A DNA stretch of 64,000 bases from Xaviernesmea oryzae (GTDB taxonomy: Bacteria; Pseudomonadota; Alphaproteobacteria; Rhizobiales; Rhizobiaceae), in NCBI RefSeq assembly GCF_900109605.1, contig NZ_FOAM01000002.1:186001-250000 (forward strand), written 5' to 3'. The position numbers and the translations under genes are program-made. Each line of letters opens with the position of its first letter. Positions within the stretch are counted from its first letter, which is position 1. Shown in pieces: positions 29,312 to 38,828 of the stretch. Under the pieces are notes generated by a model. The model was given only the letters and a program-made list of their open reading frames with translations, made no database searches and was not told where the DNA came from.

Positions 29312-30526
29312 ATGATCAAGATCAAGGTGGATAATCCGGTCGTCGAGCTCGACGGCGATGAGATGACCCGCATCATCTGGCAGTTCATCAAGGACAAGCT
29401 GATCCACCCTTATCTCGATATCGATCTCGAATATTACGATCTCGGCATGGAAAACCGCGACGCCACAGATGACCAGGTGACGATCGACGCGGCCAATGCG
29501 ATCAAGAAGCACGGCGTCGGCGTCAAATGCGCCACCATCACGCCGGACGAAGCCCGCGTGCAGGAATTCAGCCTCAAGAAGATGTGGAAGTCGCCGAACG
29601 GCACGATCCGCAACATTCTTGGCGGCGTGATCTTCCGCGAGCCGATCATCTGCGAAAACGTGCCGCGCCTGGTGCCCGGCTGGACCAAGCCGATCATCGT
29701 CGGCCGTCACGCCTTCGGCGACCAGTACCGCGCGACCGATTTCAAGTTCCCCGGCAAGGGCAAGCTGTCGATCAAGTTCGTCGGCGACGACGGCCAGACG
29801 ATCGAGCACGACGTCTACGACGCGCCGGGCGCCGGCGTGGCCATGGCCATGTACAATCTGGACGAATCGATCACCGAATTTGCCCGCGCTTCGCTGAACT
29901 ACGGCTTGCAGCGCAACGTTCCGGTCTATCTCTCGACCAAGAACACCATTCTCAAGGCCTATGACGGCCGCTTCAAGGACATCTTCCAGCACGTCTACGA
30001 GACGGAATTCGCTGAGAAGTTCAAGGAAGCCAAGCTCTGGTACGAACATCGCCTGATCGACGACATGGTTGCCTCGGCGCTGAAGTGGTCCGGCGGTTAT
30101 GTCTGGGCCTGCAAGAACTATGATGGCGACGTCCAGTCCGACATCGTCGCCCAGGGCTTCGGCTCGCTCGGCCTGATGACCTCGGTTCTGATGACACCGG
30201 ATGGCCAGACGGTCGAAGCCGAAGCGGCCCATGGCACCGTGACCCGTCACTATCGCCAGCACCAGAAGGGCGAGGAAACCTCGACCAACTCGATCGCCTC
30301 GATCTTCGCCTGGACCCGTGGTCTCGCGCATCGCGCCAAGCTCGACAACAATGCTGCGCTTGCCAAGTTCTCGGAAACGCTGGAGCGCGTCTGCGTCGAG
30401 ACCGTCGAAGCCGGCTACATGACCAAGGATCTTGCGCTGCTGATCGGTCCCGACCAGCCCTGGCTGTCGACCACCGGCTTCCTCGACAAGATCGACGAAA
30501 ACCTGCGCAAGGCCATGGCGGCCTGA
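29312..30526 (+). CDS. icd: NADP-dependent isocitrate dehydrogenase
   Basis: Oxidatively decarboxylates isocitrate to 2-oxoglutarate in the TCA cycle. The 404-residue protein is of the eukaryote-like type common in alphaproteobacteria. The N-terminal [20 protein letters not shown], the substrate site [25 protein letters not shown], the metal region [20 protein letters not shown] and the cofactor segment [13 protein letters not shown] are all intact. The open frame extends far upstream, but [11 protein letters not shown] is the family start. A strong terminator follows. Confidence 0.97.
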   Translation: MIKIKVDNPVVELDGDEMTRIIWQFIKDKLIHPYLDIDLEYYDLGMENRDATDDQVTIDAANAIKKHGVGVKCATITPDEARVQEFSLKKMWKSPNGTIRNILGGVIFREPIICENVPRLVPGWTKPIIVGRHAFGDQYRATDFKFPGKGKLSIKFVGDDGQTIEHDVYDAPGAGVAMAMYNLDESITEFARASLNYGLQRNVPVYLSTKNTILKAYDGRFKDIFQHVYETEFAEKFKEAKLWYEHRLIDDMVASALKWSGGYVWACKNYDGDVQSDIVAQGFGSLGLMTSVLMTPDGQTVEAEAAHGTVTRHYRQHQKGEETSTNSIASIFAWTRGLAHRAKLDNNAALAKFSETLERVCVETVEAGYMTKDLALLIGPDQPWLSTTGFLDKIDENLRKAMAA

Positions 30527-30552
30527 TACGGCTGTCCTTCAAGCGCGACAGG

Positions 30553-30578
30553 ATGGCGGGGTTTTCCCCGCCATTTTT
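30553..30578 (+). terminator. intrinsic terminator after icd
   Basis: ATGGCGGGG (30553-30561) pairs with CCCCGCCAT (30566-30574) around a TTTT loop, followed by TTTTT. Confidence 0.85.
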
Positions 30579-30683
30579 ATGCGCGGCGCGCCGATTCCGG
30601 AGCGATGTGTCGTTCTCACGCGGATGCATTGTCAGCGCGTGCCGACGGGTTTAGCCTGCGCGCAACGAGAAGGGAGGACTGTG

Positions 30684-31304
30684 ATGACAGACGAACTGGT
30701 GCTCTACACCAATCCCATGTCCCGCGGACGGATTGCGCGCTGGATGCTGGAAGAGACGGAGCTTCCCTACGAGGTAGAATTCATCGGTTTTGGCGATCGG
30801 ATGAAATCGCCCGATTATCTTCAGCTCAATCCCATGGGCAAAGTGCCGGCGCTACGCCACGGCAATGCGTTGGTGACGGAAACGGCCGCCATCTGCGCCT
30901 ATCTTGCCGAGACCTTTCCGGAAGCCGGCCTGCTGCCGCGCACCGATGTCGAGCGTGCCTCCTATTATCGCTGGCTGTTTTTCGCGGCCGGCCCGGTGGA
31001 GGCCGCGGTCACGAACCGCGCCTTTCAATGCGAGCCGCCGGCCGACAAGGCGCGCTCCGTCGGCTATGGCACCTATGAGGATGTGATGACGACGCTGGAA
31101 AAGGCGGTGTCGGCTCATGACTATATCGCCGGCGACCATTTCACGGCCGCCGACGTCTATGTCGGTGCCCAGGTTGCCTGGGGCCTGCGCTTCAGAACCA
31201 TGGAAGCGCGCCCGACTTTTCAAGCCTATGCCGAGCGTGTGTTGGCACGTCCGGCCGCCAAGCGCGCGGCCGAGCTTGACGATGCCGCGCTGCCGAAAGA
31301 GTGA
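30684..31304 (+). CDS. glutathione S-transferase family protein
   Basis: A 206-residue cytosolic GST. The N-terminal thioredoxin-like domain begins LVLYTNPMSRGRIARWMLEE, with Ser in the position where a catalytic residue is expected, and includes the cis-Pro segment LNPMGKVPAL and the glutathione-binding TETAAICAYLAE. The all-helical C-terminal domain contains DYIAGDHFTAADVYVGAQV (N-capping motif). Substrate unknown. The ATG at 30684 follows GGGAGG. Convergent with the phosphoesterase gene. Confidence 0.9.
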   Translation: MTDELVLYTNPMSRGRIARWMLEETELPYEVEFIGFGDRMKSPDYLQLNPMGKVPALRHGNALVTETAAICAYLAETFPEAGLLPRTDVERASYYRWLFFAAGPVEAAVTNRAFQCEPPADKARSVGYGTYEDVMTTLEKAVSAHDYIAGDHFTAADVYVGAQVAWGLRFRTMEARPTFQAYAERVLARPAAKRAAELDDAALPKE

Positions 31305-31339
31305 CGTAAAGCGTTCCTGGAACGAGACGCGGGCTTGCC

Positions 31340-32116
31340 TTATCCGCCCCGGCCGATCCGGCCGGAGCGCAGCGCCTCCGCCCAGTCCGGCCGGCCGTTT
31401 CGTTCGGCCAGGGCGGCCGCGGCCAGATGGTCATAGGCGACATGGCGGAAGGCGATATCGACGGCGGTGCCACGCCGCTCGATGACCGCATAGCTTGCCA
31501 TCGCATGGCCGCATTCCATGCGGTGCGGATAAGGCGTTTCGTCCTGATAGGCGGGGCAGCCAACGCTTCCGGGATTGAGAACCAGCCGTCCGTTCGGCAG
31601 ACGCATCAGCCGTGGCTGATGGGAGTGGCCGCACAGCAGGATGTCCGCTTCCAACTCCCCGATCAAAGCGTCGACGGCACCGGCACCGCGTGCGATCACC
31701 TGATGATCGCCCACCACCTCCTCCAAGAGATAGGTCTCGTCAGACAGAGGTGTGCCATGACAGAGGAAAAGCGCACCGGACTGGCGGGTGGCCGGCAGGC
31801 TGCCAAGCCAGGCACGATGTGCCGGCGTCAGCGATGCATGGGCAAAACGGTCGGACAGCCCCATTGCGTCAGGCGCAAGCGTCAGCAGATACTGGTCGTG
31901 ATTGCCTGCAATGGCGCTCATCGGCCGCTGCATGAGCCGCTCGGCCGTGCCGGCTGGATCGAGCGGACCACTGAGGTGATCGCCAAGATTGACGATCTCG
32001 CTGATTCCCTGTCCGTCGATGTCGGCCAGAACGGCGTCGAGCGCCATCAGATTTCCATGGATGTCCGCGAGGACCGCTATTCTCTGGACAGGGCTCAAGC
32101 CGGGCGCTCCATCCAT
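31340..32116 (-). CDS. metallophosphoesterase family protein
   Basis: A 258-residue calcineurin-like phosphoesterase. Metal-binding motifs are in order: VLADIHGN, NLGDHLSGP, AIAGNHDQY, LCHGTP and LCGHSHQPR, followed by NPGSVGCP. This arrangement is that of the YfcE/MJ0936 group of small phosphodiesterases; the substrate is unknown. The start ATG overlaps the last codons of the DUF2842 gene, and a TTG six codons downstream is an alternative. The longer open frame upstream lies across the DUF2842 gene and is rejected. Confidence 0.88.
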   Translation of the reverse strand: MDGAPGLSPVQRIAVLADIHGNLMALDAVLADIDGQGISEIVNLGDHLSGPLDPAGTAERLMQRPMSAIAGNHDQYLLTLAPDAMGLSDRFAHASLTPAHRAWLGSLPATRQSGALFLCHGTPLSDETYLLEEVVGDHQVIARGAGAVDALIGELEADILLCGHSHQPRLMRLPNGRLVLNPGSVGCPAYQDETPYPHRMECGHAMASYAVIERRGTAVDIAFRHVAYDHLAAAALAERNGRPDWAEALRSGRIGRGG

Positions 32117-32298
32117 TTGATGATCAGCATGGCTGGAAGCACCCAGAGCAGGCCCGACAGGAAGAAATACAGAAGATGGATCCACCAGGGCGCGGCGCCC
32201 AGGAAGGCCGCGGCAAGGGTGGTGGCCACCAGCGCGTATGTGATGACCAGCAGCACGATCAGAATCGTGCCGATGAATTTCCGCAGGCGTGGGCGCAT
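32095..32298 (-). CDS. DUF2842 small membrane protein
   Basis: A 67-residue protein with two membrane helices (about 8-28 and 38-60) and a short basic N-terminus MRPRLRKFIG. The WWIHLLYFFLSGLLWVLPAM segment is the recognisable DUF2842 part; the family is confined mainly to alphaproteobacteria and has no known function. A very strong ribosome-binding site (AAGGAGGAGGAAGA) fixes the start. It overlaps the phosphoesterase gene by 22 bases. Confidence 0.85.
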   Translation of the reverse strand: MRPRLRKFIGTILIVLLVITYALVATTLAAAFLGAAPWWIHLLYFFLSGLLWVLPAMLIIKWMERPA

Positions 32299-32669
32299 TC
32301 TTCCTCCTCCTTCCGGGCGGCAAGCGCTCGCGCGCATGGTCGTACGCGGCCGATTGCCGGCTTCCCGTCTTTCAGACGTATAGCATGATGCTTGGGCAAG
32401 CGTCGTCTTACACGGTAAGGTCACTTTGCCGAGGAAAGCGCGCTCGGTCGAGACCAAAAGCCCCATTGTCCCGTCTGCCGCGCGACCCGATGCCGCAAAG
32501 CTGCGGCTTGCCTTGATCAGCCGGCTGTTGCACATCATGTCCCCAAACACAGGGCAGGGATCGCCAGCGACCGGCTATCGCATGTCCCGGATCGACGGAC
32601 GGGATTTTTTCCGGCGCGACGATCGTGGGCCTGCTCTGGTGAAATGCAGGCAGGAGCAAAAAGCAAGCG
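32299..32669. other. 371-base divergent region
   Basis: This separates the leftward DUF2842 gene from the rightward heme A synthase gene and should hold both promoters. I could not pick out a convincing -35/-10 pair or another feature. Confidence 0.35.
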
Positions 32670-33779
32670 ATGAGCGACATCACCCTGACAGGCGTAGCGG
32701 CGGGGCATCATGGCCCGCTGGCGGCGCAGGCGCGAGACCGGCGGCATCTGCGCCTCTGGCTCGGCATCGTCATTCTGGCGCTGTTTGCGCTGGTGCTGGT
32801 CGGCGGCGCGACACGCCTGACCGAATCAGGCTTGTCGATCACGGAATGGAAGCCCATCCACGGCGTCATCCCACCGCTGAGCCAGGCCGATTGGGAACAG
32901 GAATTCGACCTCTACAAGCGCATCCCCCAATATAGCCAGCTCAACAGCGGCATGGATCTGGATGGCTTCAAGACGATCTTCTGGTGGGAATGGGCGCACC
33001 GGCTGCTCGCGCGCTCGATCGGGCTGATCTTCGCAGTGCCGCTTTTGGTTTTCTGGCTGAGGGGCAAGATCGAGCCGAAGCTGAAGGCTCCGCTGCTCGG
33101 CATTCTCGCACTGGGGGGTTTCCAGGGCTTCATCGGCTGGTGGATGGTCTCGTCCGGCCTCGTCAACCGCACCGAGGTCAGCCAGTATCGCTTGGCGACG
33201 CATTTGATCATCGCCTGTCTGATCTACGCCGCCTGCGTCTGGATCTTTCGCGCGCTGAAAGTGGACAAGCGCCGTGACCGCCCGCCGACCCGCTACTCCG
33301 TCCATGTCGCGGCACTGATCACCCTGCTGGCCTTCGTGCAGATCTATCTGGGTGCGCTGGTGGCCGGGCTCGATGCAGGCCTCTCCTATAATACCTGGCC
33401 GCTGATGGACGGGGCGATCATTCCGGGCGATCTCTTCTTGCGCGAGCCGGCCTGGATCAATCTGTTCGAAAATCCGAAGACCGTGCAGTTCCTGCATCGC
33501 TGCGGCGCCTATCTGCTGCTGATCGTCACCTTCGGCCATATGATCGCCGCCAACATCCTGGCGCCGGGCTCCACTCATGCGCGCGGCGCCACCCATCTGG
33601 CGCTCGGCGTTCTGGCCCAGGCTGCGATCGGCATCACCACGCTGCTGCTGGCCGTGCCAGTCGGCTGGGGTGTTCTGCATCAGGCGGGCGCACTGGTCGT
33701 CCTTGCCGCGTCGGTCATGCACTGGCGCGGTTACCTCGGCAGCCTCTCGCTGCCGGGGGCCGTCCCGGCGAAGGGTTGA
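32670..33779 (+). CDS. ctaA: heme A synthase (COX15/CtaA family)
   Basis: Oxidises the C8 methyl of heme O to the formyl of heme A for cytochrome aa3 oxidase, in the inner membrane. The 369-residue protein has about eight helices. Family landmarks: LVLVGGATRLTESGLSITEW after the first helix, the heme-ligand histidine segment FWWEWAHRLLARSIG, GFQGFIGWWMVSSGL, RLATHLIIACL, LGALVAGLDAGLSYNTWPLM and VQFLHRCGAYLL. This is the alphaproteobacterial/mitochondrial COX15 type. Confidence 0.94.
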   Translation: MSDITLTGVAAGHHGPLAAQARDRRHLRLWLGIVILALFALVLVGGATRLTESGLSITEWKPIHGVIPPLSQADWEQEFDLYKRIPQYSQLNSGMDLDGFKTIFWWEWAHRLLARSIGLIFAVPLLVFWLRGKIEPKLKAPLLGILALGGFQGFIGWWMVSSGLVNRTEVSQYRLATHLIIACLIYAACVWIFRALKVDKRRDRPPTRYSVHVAALITLLAFVQIYLGALVAGLDAGLSYNTWPLMDGAIIPGDLFLREPAWINLFENPKTVQFLHRCGAYLLLIVTFGHMIAANILAPGSTHARGATHLALGVLAQAAIGITTLLLAVPVGWGVLHQAGALVVLAASVMHWRGYLGSLSLPGAVPAKG

Positions 33780-33810
33780 TATCCGTGCCGTTCACCATCG
33801 CAACCGAATG

Positions 33811-33848
33811 AAAAAGCCCGTCCGCGAGAACAGCGAGACGGGCTTTTT
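33811..33848. terminator. bidirectional terminator between ctaA and argC
   Basis: AAAAAGCCCGTC (33811-33822) and GACGGGCTTTTT (33837-33848) are perfect inverted arms around a 14-base loop. It serves the two convergent genes. Confidence 0.85.
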
Positions 33849-33910
33849 TATGAACGGTATGGATGCCGGGCGCGAGGCGGTTGGGATGCATCCTCAGCGC
33901 CGGATCATGC

Positions 33911-34843
33911 TCATGCAGACAGCATCAGATCCATGTTCTGTACGGCAGCGCCGGAGGCACCTTTGCCGAGATTGTCGAGCAGGGCGACAAGGTTGACATG
34001 AGCGCCGCCTGAAGTGCCGAAGACGAAGAGCTTCATCGTGTCCTTGCCGGCAAGCTCCACCGCATCGACCCGCGCAAGCGTGGCGCTGTCTTCCAGCGGC
34101 ACCACGGTGACGATGGACTGACCGGCATAATGGGCGACGAGCGCCGCATGCAGGCTTTCCAGCGTCGCGCCGGTGCCGAGATCCCCCAGGAAAAGCGGTA
34201 TCTGCACGATCATGCCCTGCGGGAAACGGCCGACTGAGGGGGCGAAGATCGGGGCGCGGGCCAGCAAGCCGTGCGTCTGCATTTCCGGCACGTGCTTATG
34301 CTTCAGCGTCAGGCCGTAAAGAAAGTTCGGCGACGAGATCGCGTCGGGATGCGCGGGATCCTCCATCTGCGCGATCATCTGCTTGCCACCGCCCGTGTAG
34401 CCGGAGACCGCATTGACGCTGACGGGATAGCGTTCCGGCAGAAGCCCGGCCTGGCGCAGCGGGCGCAACAGACCAATGGCGCCGGTCGGATAGCAGCCGG
34501 GATTGGCGACGAAACGCGCGCCCTTGATTTTCTCGGCCTGGGCCTTGTCCATTTCGGCAAAGCCGTAGACCCAGTCCGGTGCGGTTCGGTGCGCGGTCGA
34601 TGTATCGATAATGCGCACGCTGTCGTTGCCCGACACCATCGCCACGGCCTCGCGCGAGGCATCGTCCGGCAGGCAGAGGATCGCGATATCGGCAGTGTTC
34701 AGAAGATCTTCGCGAAGGGCTGCATTGCGGCGCTCGGCCTCGGGGATCGAGAGAAGCTCGACATCCTCACGCTCGGCCATGCGCGCGCGGATCTGCAGAC
34801 CAGTCGTGCCGTGTTCGCCATCGATGAAGATCTTCGGTTTCAT
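33911..34843 (-). CDS. argC: N-acetyl-gamma-glutamyl-phosphate reductase
   Basis: The third step of arginine synthesis, NADPH reduction of N-acetylglutamyl phosphate. At 310 residues this is the shorter type 2 enzyme. The cofactor-binding start [19 protein letters not shown], the catalytic Cys in [16 protein letters not shown] and the His in LKHKHVPEM are present. AAAGGACGAAGAGC precedes the ATG. Confidence 0.94.
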   Translation of the reverse strand: MKPKIFIDGEHGTTGLQIRARMAEREDVELLSIPEAERRNAALREDLLNTADIAILCLPDDASREAVAMVSGNDSVRIIDTSTAHRTAPDWVYGFAEMDKAQAEKIKGARFVANPGCYPTGAIGLLRPLRQAGLLPERYPVSVNAVSGYTGGGKQMIAQMEDPAHPDAISSPNFLYGLTLKHKHVPEMQTHGLLARAPIFAPSVGRFPQGMIVQIPLFLGDLGTGATLESLHAALVAHYAGQSIVTVVPLEDSATLARVDAVELAGKDTMKLFVFGTSGGAHVNLVALLDNLGKGASGAAVQNMDLMLSA

Positions 34844-35031
34844 GCTCTTCGTCCTTTTCCGTCAGAGGCTTGCCGTCATTTACGGAATGATTGTGACAGG
34901 CGCTTGACCCGATCCGCCGTCACTGCCGTTGCGCGCTGCGCTGGACCGGGCGATCCATGAGCCGAGCCTATACAGGGCAGCGGTTCCTGCGGCAATGCCG
35001 AGGCCTGCCGCCGCCGATCGCCGGCAGACGC

Positions 35032-35373
35032 CTATTCGCCGAAGCCATAGGCGCGCTCGACCCGCGCGACTCTGACCCGATAATCCTGATACCAGCGTGC
35101 GCGCCCGGCCGCCTGCGCAGCCGCATGGCGAACCACCGCCTTCCAGGCTTGGATGGAGGCTTCGTCGCGCCAGAAAGAATTGGTGATCCCAAACCCATCG
35201 GTGCCGCGCACGCTCTCAACGCCGAGAAAGCCGGGCTGCGCCTGGGCCAGCGCCGCCATTTCCTCTGCCATGGCCCCATAGCCGTCATCGCCAGCCGTTC
35301 GACGCGAGGAGAACGTCACGACATAATAAGGCGGCTCGGGGAGAGGCGCAAAAGGAGAGGTCGGGTCGGCCAT
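35032..35373 (-). CDS. antibiotic biosynthesis monooxygenase-like (ABM) domain protein
   Basis: A 113-residue ferredoxin-like ABM fold protein. Recognisable parts are the strand PPYYVVTFSSRRTAG, LAQAQPGFLGVESVRG, FGITNSFWRDEASIQAWKA and RWYQDYRVRVARVERAYG. Some relatives are monooxygenases or heme-degrading enzymes, but the catalytic role is not established for this subgroup. The start MADPTSPFAPL is preferred to an ATG ten codons earlier. Confidence 0.82.
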   Translation of the reverse strand: MADPTSPFAPLPEPPYYVVTFSSRRTAGDDGYGAMAEEMAALAQAQPGFLGVESVRGTDGFGITNSFWRDEASIQAWKAVVRHAAAQAAGRARWYQDYRVRVARVERAYGFGE

Positions 35374-35485
35374 TGGTCTCGTCCATTCATCGGGCAGTCG
35401 CATCTAAAACAGAAGGTTCGCAATGAAAGCAAATTCATTTCGCTGATCAGGCCGATCACCTCAGGTCATGAATGAATACCTTAAA

Positions 35486-35514
35486 CGAAAAAAGCGGAGC
35501 CGAAGCCCCGCTTT
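35486..35514 (-). terminator. intrinsic terminator after rpsI
   Basis: AAAGCGG and CCGCTTT arms with inner GC pairs (35491-35500, 35505-35514). On the minus strand the stem is followed by TTTTTTCGTTT. It lies 30 bases beyond the rpsI stop. Confidence 0.75.
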
Positions 35515-35543
35515 CCTGAGATCCGTTTCCGGCTCCGAAGCGA

Positions 35544-36014
35544 TTAACGCTTGGAGAACTGGAACGAACGACGGGCCTTGGCCTTGCCGTACTTCTTACG
35601 CTCGACAACGCGCGAGTCGCGCGTCAGGAAGCCGCCCTTCTTCAGAACACCGCGCAGGCCGGGTTCGAAGTAGGTCAGCGCCTTGGAGATACCGTGACGA
35701 ACGGCACCGGCCTGGCCGGAAAGACCGCCGCCGGCAACCGTGGCGTCGATATCGAATTGTCCATCACGGGCAGCAGCGAAGATCGGCTGGCGCAGGATCA
35801 TCTGCAGAACCGGGCGAGCGAAGTAGTTCACGAACGGCTTGCCGTTGATGGTGATCTTGCCGGAGCCCGGCTTGACCCATACGCGGGCAACGGCGTTCTT
35901 GCGCTTGCCGGTCGCATAGGAGCGGCCCTGGGCGTCGACCTTCTTGACATGAACCGGAGCGGAGGATTCCGTCTGGGTCGTGGCGAGGTCTTTCAGAGAA
36001 GAGAGGTCAGCCAC
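35544..36014 (-). CDS. rpsI: 30S ribosomal protein S9
   Basis: A 156-residue S9. The core [54 protein letters not shown] and the C-terminal [17 protein letters not shown] are diagnostic. The first 25-30 residues are an extension typical of alphaproteobacteria. It starts with GTG, two bases after the rplM stop, so the two ribosomal genes are translated together. Confidence 0.97.
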   Translation of the reverse strand: MADLSSLKDLATTQTESSAPVHVKKVDAQGRSYATGKRKNAVARVWVKPGSGKITINGKPFVNYFARPVLQMILRQPIFAAARDGQFDIDATVAGGGLSGQAGAVRHGISKALTYFEPGLRGVLKKGGFLTRDSRVVERKKYGKAKARRSFQFSKR

Positions 36015-36016
36015 GA

Positions 36017-36481
36017 TCAGGCGCTCCTTACGTTCTTGCTGTTCAGCTTGGCGACGTCGAGGACGGCGGGCTGCTGGGCTTCATGCGGATGGTTGGTGCC
36101 GGCATAGACGCGCAGATTCTTCATCTGGCGACGGCCGAGAGGACCACGGGGAACCATGCGCTCGACGGCCTTCTCGATGACGCGCTCCGGGAAGCGGCCT
36201 TCGATGATCTGGCGCGCGGTGCGCTCCTTGATGCCGCCGGGATAGCCGGTGTGCCAGTAGTACTTCTTGTCGGTGTACTTCTTGCCGGTCAGAACGGCCT
36301 TCTCGGCATTGATGACGATGACGTTGTCGCCGTCGTCGACATGCGGGGTGAAGGTCGGCTTATGCTTGCCGCGCAGGCGGTTGGCGATGATGGAAGCGAG
36401 ACGACCGACAACGAGGCCTTCGGCATCGATGACGATCCACTTCTTCTCCACCTCTGCGGGCTTCTGAACGAAGGTCGACAT
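36017..36481 (-). CDS. rplM: 50S ribosomal protein L13
   Basis: A 154-residue L13 with [52 protein letters not shown] and [20 protein letters not shown]. The start [15 protein letters not shown] is standard. It is the first gene of the rplM-rpsI operon and has a well-formed promoter and a leader of about 135 bases. Confidence 0.97.
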   Translation of the reverse strand: MSTFVQKPAEVEKKWIVIDAEGLVVGRLASIIANRLRGKHKPTFTPHVDDGDNVIVINAEKAVLTGKKYTDKKYYWHTGYPGGIKERTARQIIEGRFPERVIEKAVERMVPRGPLGRRQMKNLRVYAGTNHPHEAQQPAVLDVAKLNSKNVRSA

Positions 36482-36623
36482 GATTTTGTTCTTTCGTTTA
36501 AGACCCGGATGACCTTGTGAGCCCCGAGCGTTTCTTGTTGCTTGGTTTCGCCGAAGCCAAAGGCCTCGCCGAAAAACGAACGGCCGGAGCACTCTGATGA
36601 AGAGCCTCGGCCGATCCGCCGCG

Positions 36624-36652
36624 CTTATAGGCAAAACCGCTCCTCCGGTCAA
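36624..36652 (-). promoter_or_regulatory. sigma-70 promoter of rplM-rpsI
   Basis: On the minus strand TTGACC (36652-36647) and TATAAG (36629-36624) are 17 bases apart. The predicted start near 36617 leaves a leader of about 135 bases before the rplM ATG. Confidence 0.75.
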
Positions 36653-36716
36653 CCGAATGGCAAAGGCGCTGAACTTTTCTGCTTCAATAAAAACAATATG
36701 TTAGCTTTGTGGTATC

Positions 36717-36854
36717 ATGTTGCCACATAAAAATTTGCCGATCGTGTCGGATGGCGGCAGGCCGACTTGCTCGTGGACGGAAAACACGCTGTGCTCTGAG
36801 CCCGGACAAAATGACTTGCTCGCCTCACAAAACACTGGAACAATATGGCAACAT
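36717..36854. repeat. inverted pair of ATGTGGCAACAT-like motifs
   Basis: ATGTTGCCACAT at 36717-36728 and ATATGGCAACAT at 36843-36854 are inverse copies with one mismatch in 12. The first is part of a wider imperfect palindrome. Both lie in the AT-rich region before the VOC gene, and the second overlaps its upstream in-frame start region. Confidence 0.45.
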
Positions 36855-36868
36855 TCATGGGGGCCGTT

Positions 36869-37303
36869 ATGTTTGACCGACGGATTTCGCTGATCACCTT
36901 GGGCGTTGCCGATGTCGCACGCGCCACCGCCTTCTACGAATCGCTCGGCTGGACGCGGTCCTCCGCGTCCAACCCGTCGATCACCTTCATCGCGCTCAAA
37001 GGCATCGTGCTCGGACTGTTTTCGCGCGACAAGCTGGCCGCCGATGCGCGGCTTGCCGGAGGCGGAGCCGGCGAGGGGTTTTCCGGCGTCACGCTCGCTC
37101 ATAATCTCCACAGCGAGGCCGAGGTGGACGAGGCCTATGCCTTTGCGCTGGCACGAGGAGCGAGGCCGGTAAAGCCGCCGGAAAAGGTCTTCTGGGGCGG
37201 CTATTCCGGTTATTTCGCCGATCCGGACGGGCATTTATGGGAGCTGGCCTTCAACCCCATGGCGCCGCTCGATGCCGAGGGGCATATGCAGCTCGGCTCT
37301 TGA
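36869..37303 (+). CDS. VOC family protein (glyoxalase/bleomycin-resistance fold)
   Basis: A 144-residue single-domain VOC protein made of two beta-alpha-beta-beta-beta modules: RRISLITLGVADVARATAFY with ESLGWT, and the C-terminal GGYSGYFADPDGHLWELAFN, where the conserved Glu of the metal site is visible. The reaction is unknown. The start MFDRRISL follows GGGGGCC; an ATG eight codons upstream is also in frame and overlaps the inverted motif described separately. Confidence 0.85.
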   Translation: MFDRRISLITLGVADVARATAFYESLGWTRSSASNPSITFIALKGIVLGLFSRDKLAADARLAGGGAGEGFSGVTLAHNLHSEAEVDEAYAFALARGARPVKPPEKVFWGGYSGYFADPDGHLWELAFNPMAPLDAEGHMQLGS

Positions 37304-37454
37304 GCCCGAATTTCTGTTTATAAGATTATACTGATTATGGGAGAACGAACGGCATAGCTAAGCAATCGACTCCTTCAGGCGAGCCTAGAGCAAAGCGCGA
37401 GGAACGCGCCGAGTGACTGGAAAGCTTCAATCCCGCAATAGTTGGTTGATAAGT

Positions 37455-37531
<77 letters not shown>

Positions 37532-37580
37532 GAAGGCGGCGCGTTAGATAAGGCAGTCCGGAAGGGAAGGTTGAATTAGA

Positions 37581-37886
37581 TCAGTGCGTCCAAGGCTGAA
37601 GGCGGCTGTAGCGGAAATTATCGCTATAGGAAACTGCCTTGCGGGTTGCGTCCTTCGGCGCGATGACGCGATATTCGATGCCGTTGCGTTCAGCATAGGC
37701 CACAGCCAACTCTGCGCTTTCGAAGCTGAGCTTCACCTGTTGACGGGTGTCGGCGGAGCTCGTGTATCCCATCATCGGATCAATGGTGCGCGGGACATCC
37801 TGATCAAACTCCAAAATCCAAAGATGCGTCTTCGCCTTGCCGCTTTGCATGGCGGTTTTAGCAGGGCGGTAGATCTTGGCAGACAT
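37581..37886 (-). CDS. ETC complex I subunit, NDUFS4-like
   Basis: A 101-residue accessory subunit of NADH:ubiquinone oxidoreductase, related to mitochondrial NDUFS4 (18 kDa). The recognisable segments are IYRPAKTAMQSGKAKTHLW, the LEFDQ strand, MGYTSSADTRQQVKLSFES, AVAYAERNGIEYRV and the C-terminal YSDNFRY-RLQPWTH. It stands alone, upstream of tRNA-Arg on the same strand. Confidence 0.92.
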   Translation of the reverse strand: MSAKIYRPAKTAMQSGKAKTHLWILEFDQDVPRTIDPMMGYTSSADTRQQVKLSFESAELAVAYAERNGIEYRVIAPKDATRKAVSYSDNFRYSRLQPWTH

Positions 37887-37889
37887 AGA

Positions 37890-38009
37890 TCACAAGCTCC
37901 AGTCATAATTAAGCGGCCGGACAAGCCGTCCGGTCTCGGCTGATGTGCATCCATAGCTCAAAAGCAGCGTGAGCGGAACTGCTTGTATGGCCCAGCCTGT
38001 TCTTTTCAT
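37890..38009 (-). CDS. possible 39-residue lipoprotein-like peptide
   Basis: A short frame just upstream of the NDUFS4-like gene: basic MKRTGWA, a hydrophobic core, and LLLSYGC, which resembles a lipobox but has Tyr at -2. The rest is ETGRLVRPLNYDWSL. No clear ribosome-binding site precedes the ATG. It may be a small lipoprotein or chance. Confidence 0.3.
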   Translation of the reverse strand: MKRTGWAIQAVPLTLLLSYGCTSAETGRLVRPLNYDWSL

Positions 38010-38225
38010 GAAGAAATCGTGGCGGCGGTTGTTGGCGCCGCCAGACAAATTCCCGTGACAGGTAGCGATCAGCCGCGCAGGCCGCTCAATGATCGCCAGC
38101 ACGATGGCAGGAATTTTTCTCAAGAGGCAAGGCGAGCCACCACGAAAATTCTCCAGCAATGGGCGCCATTACGGATACGCGTCGTTCGAAAATTGAGAGG
38201 TTGCAGCTCCCCGCAGTACCAGGCT

Positions 38226-38801
38226 CTAGCGGCGGACAAATGCCGTCATTTCTCGGTCAGCCTTGTCGACCTCGTAGCGATCGAAATTGAAGATCTCATC
38301 CCACCAATAAGCTGGCCGGACAGTACGGTGGACGCTCTCATTATTAAGGTCCCTTGTGCCCGAGTCGCGCAAGCTGATGTTGAAGATCTGTAAAGCGCCC
38401 GGCTTTGCAACGCGGTTGATCTCCATGCGCAAGCGCTCGACATCGGGAAGATCAAGGTGTTCCAGCACATCGAAGCAGGTCACAAGATCGAAACTCTGGT
38501 CCTCGAACGGGAGGCGCCCGGCCTGGATTTCAAAAGCTCTTTCTTCACCGAGCCGCGTATTCGCACCCTGGCATGCCACGCGGCTGACGTCGGCGCCCCT
38601 CGAATTCTTGCGGAAAGGAATATTGCGAAGTGCTTCCACGACAAAACCGAGACCACATCCAACATCCAAATGATCAGGACCCGACGCTCGGATCAGGTCC
38701 GCAGCCTTATAGGCGACGCGTAAGCCCGGAGAACTCAATGGGGTTTGGTAGCCGGGCACCCGTTGGTAAACATCATCATAAATCGCGGCGTAGTCCGGCA
38801 T
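38226..38801 (-). CDS. class I SAM-dependent methyltransferase
   Basis: A 191-residue methyltransferase. Motif I is DHLDVGCGLGFVVEALR, the motif with the acidic residue after strand 2 is GADVSRVA, motif post-II is RLPFEDQSFDLVTCFDVLEH, and KPGALQIFNISLRDSG follows. The substrate is unknown. The start MPDYAAIYDD is preferred to an ATG nine codons earlier. Base composition is lower in GC than the neighbours. It lies between complex I and polysaccharide genes, so a role in glycan modification is only a guess. Confidence 0.85.
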   Translation of the reverse strand: MPDYAAIYDDVYQRVPGYQTPLSSPGLRVAYKAADLIRASGPDHLDVGCGLGFVVEALRNIPFRKNSRGADVSRVACQGANTRLGEERAFEIQAGRLPFEDQSFDLVTCFDVLEHLDLPDVERLRMEINRVAKPGALQIFNISLRDSGTRDLNNESVHRTVRPAYWWDEIFNFDRYEVDKADREMTAFVRR

Positions 38802-38828
38802 ATCTTGTCCCTTGCATATGTGTCGCAC

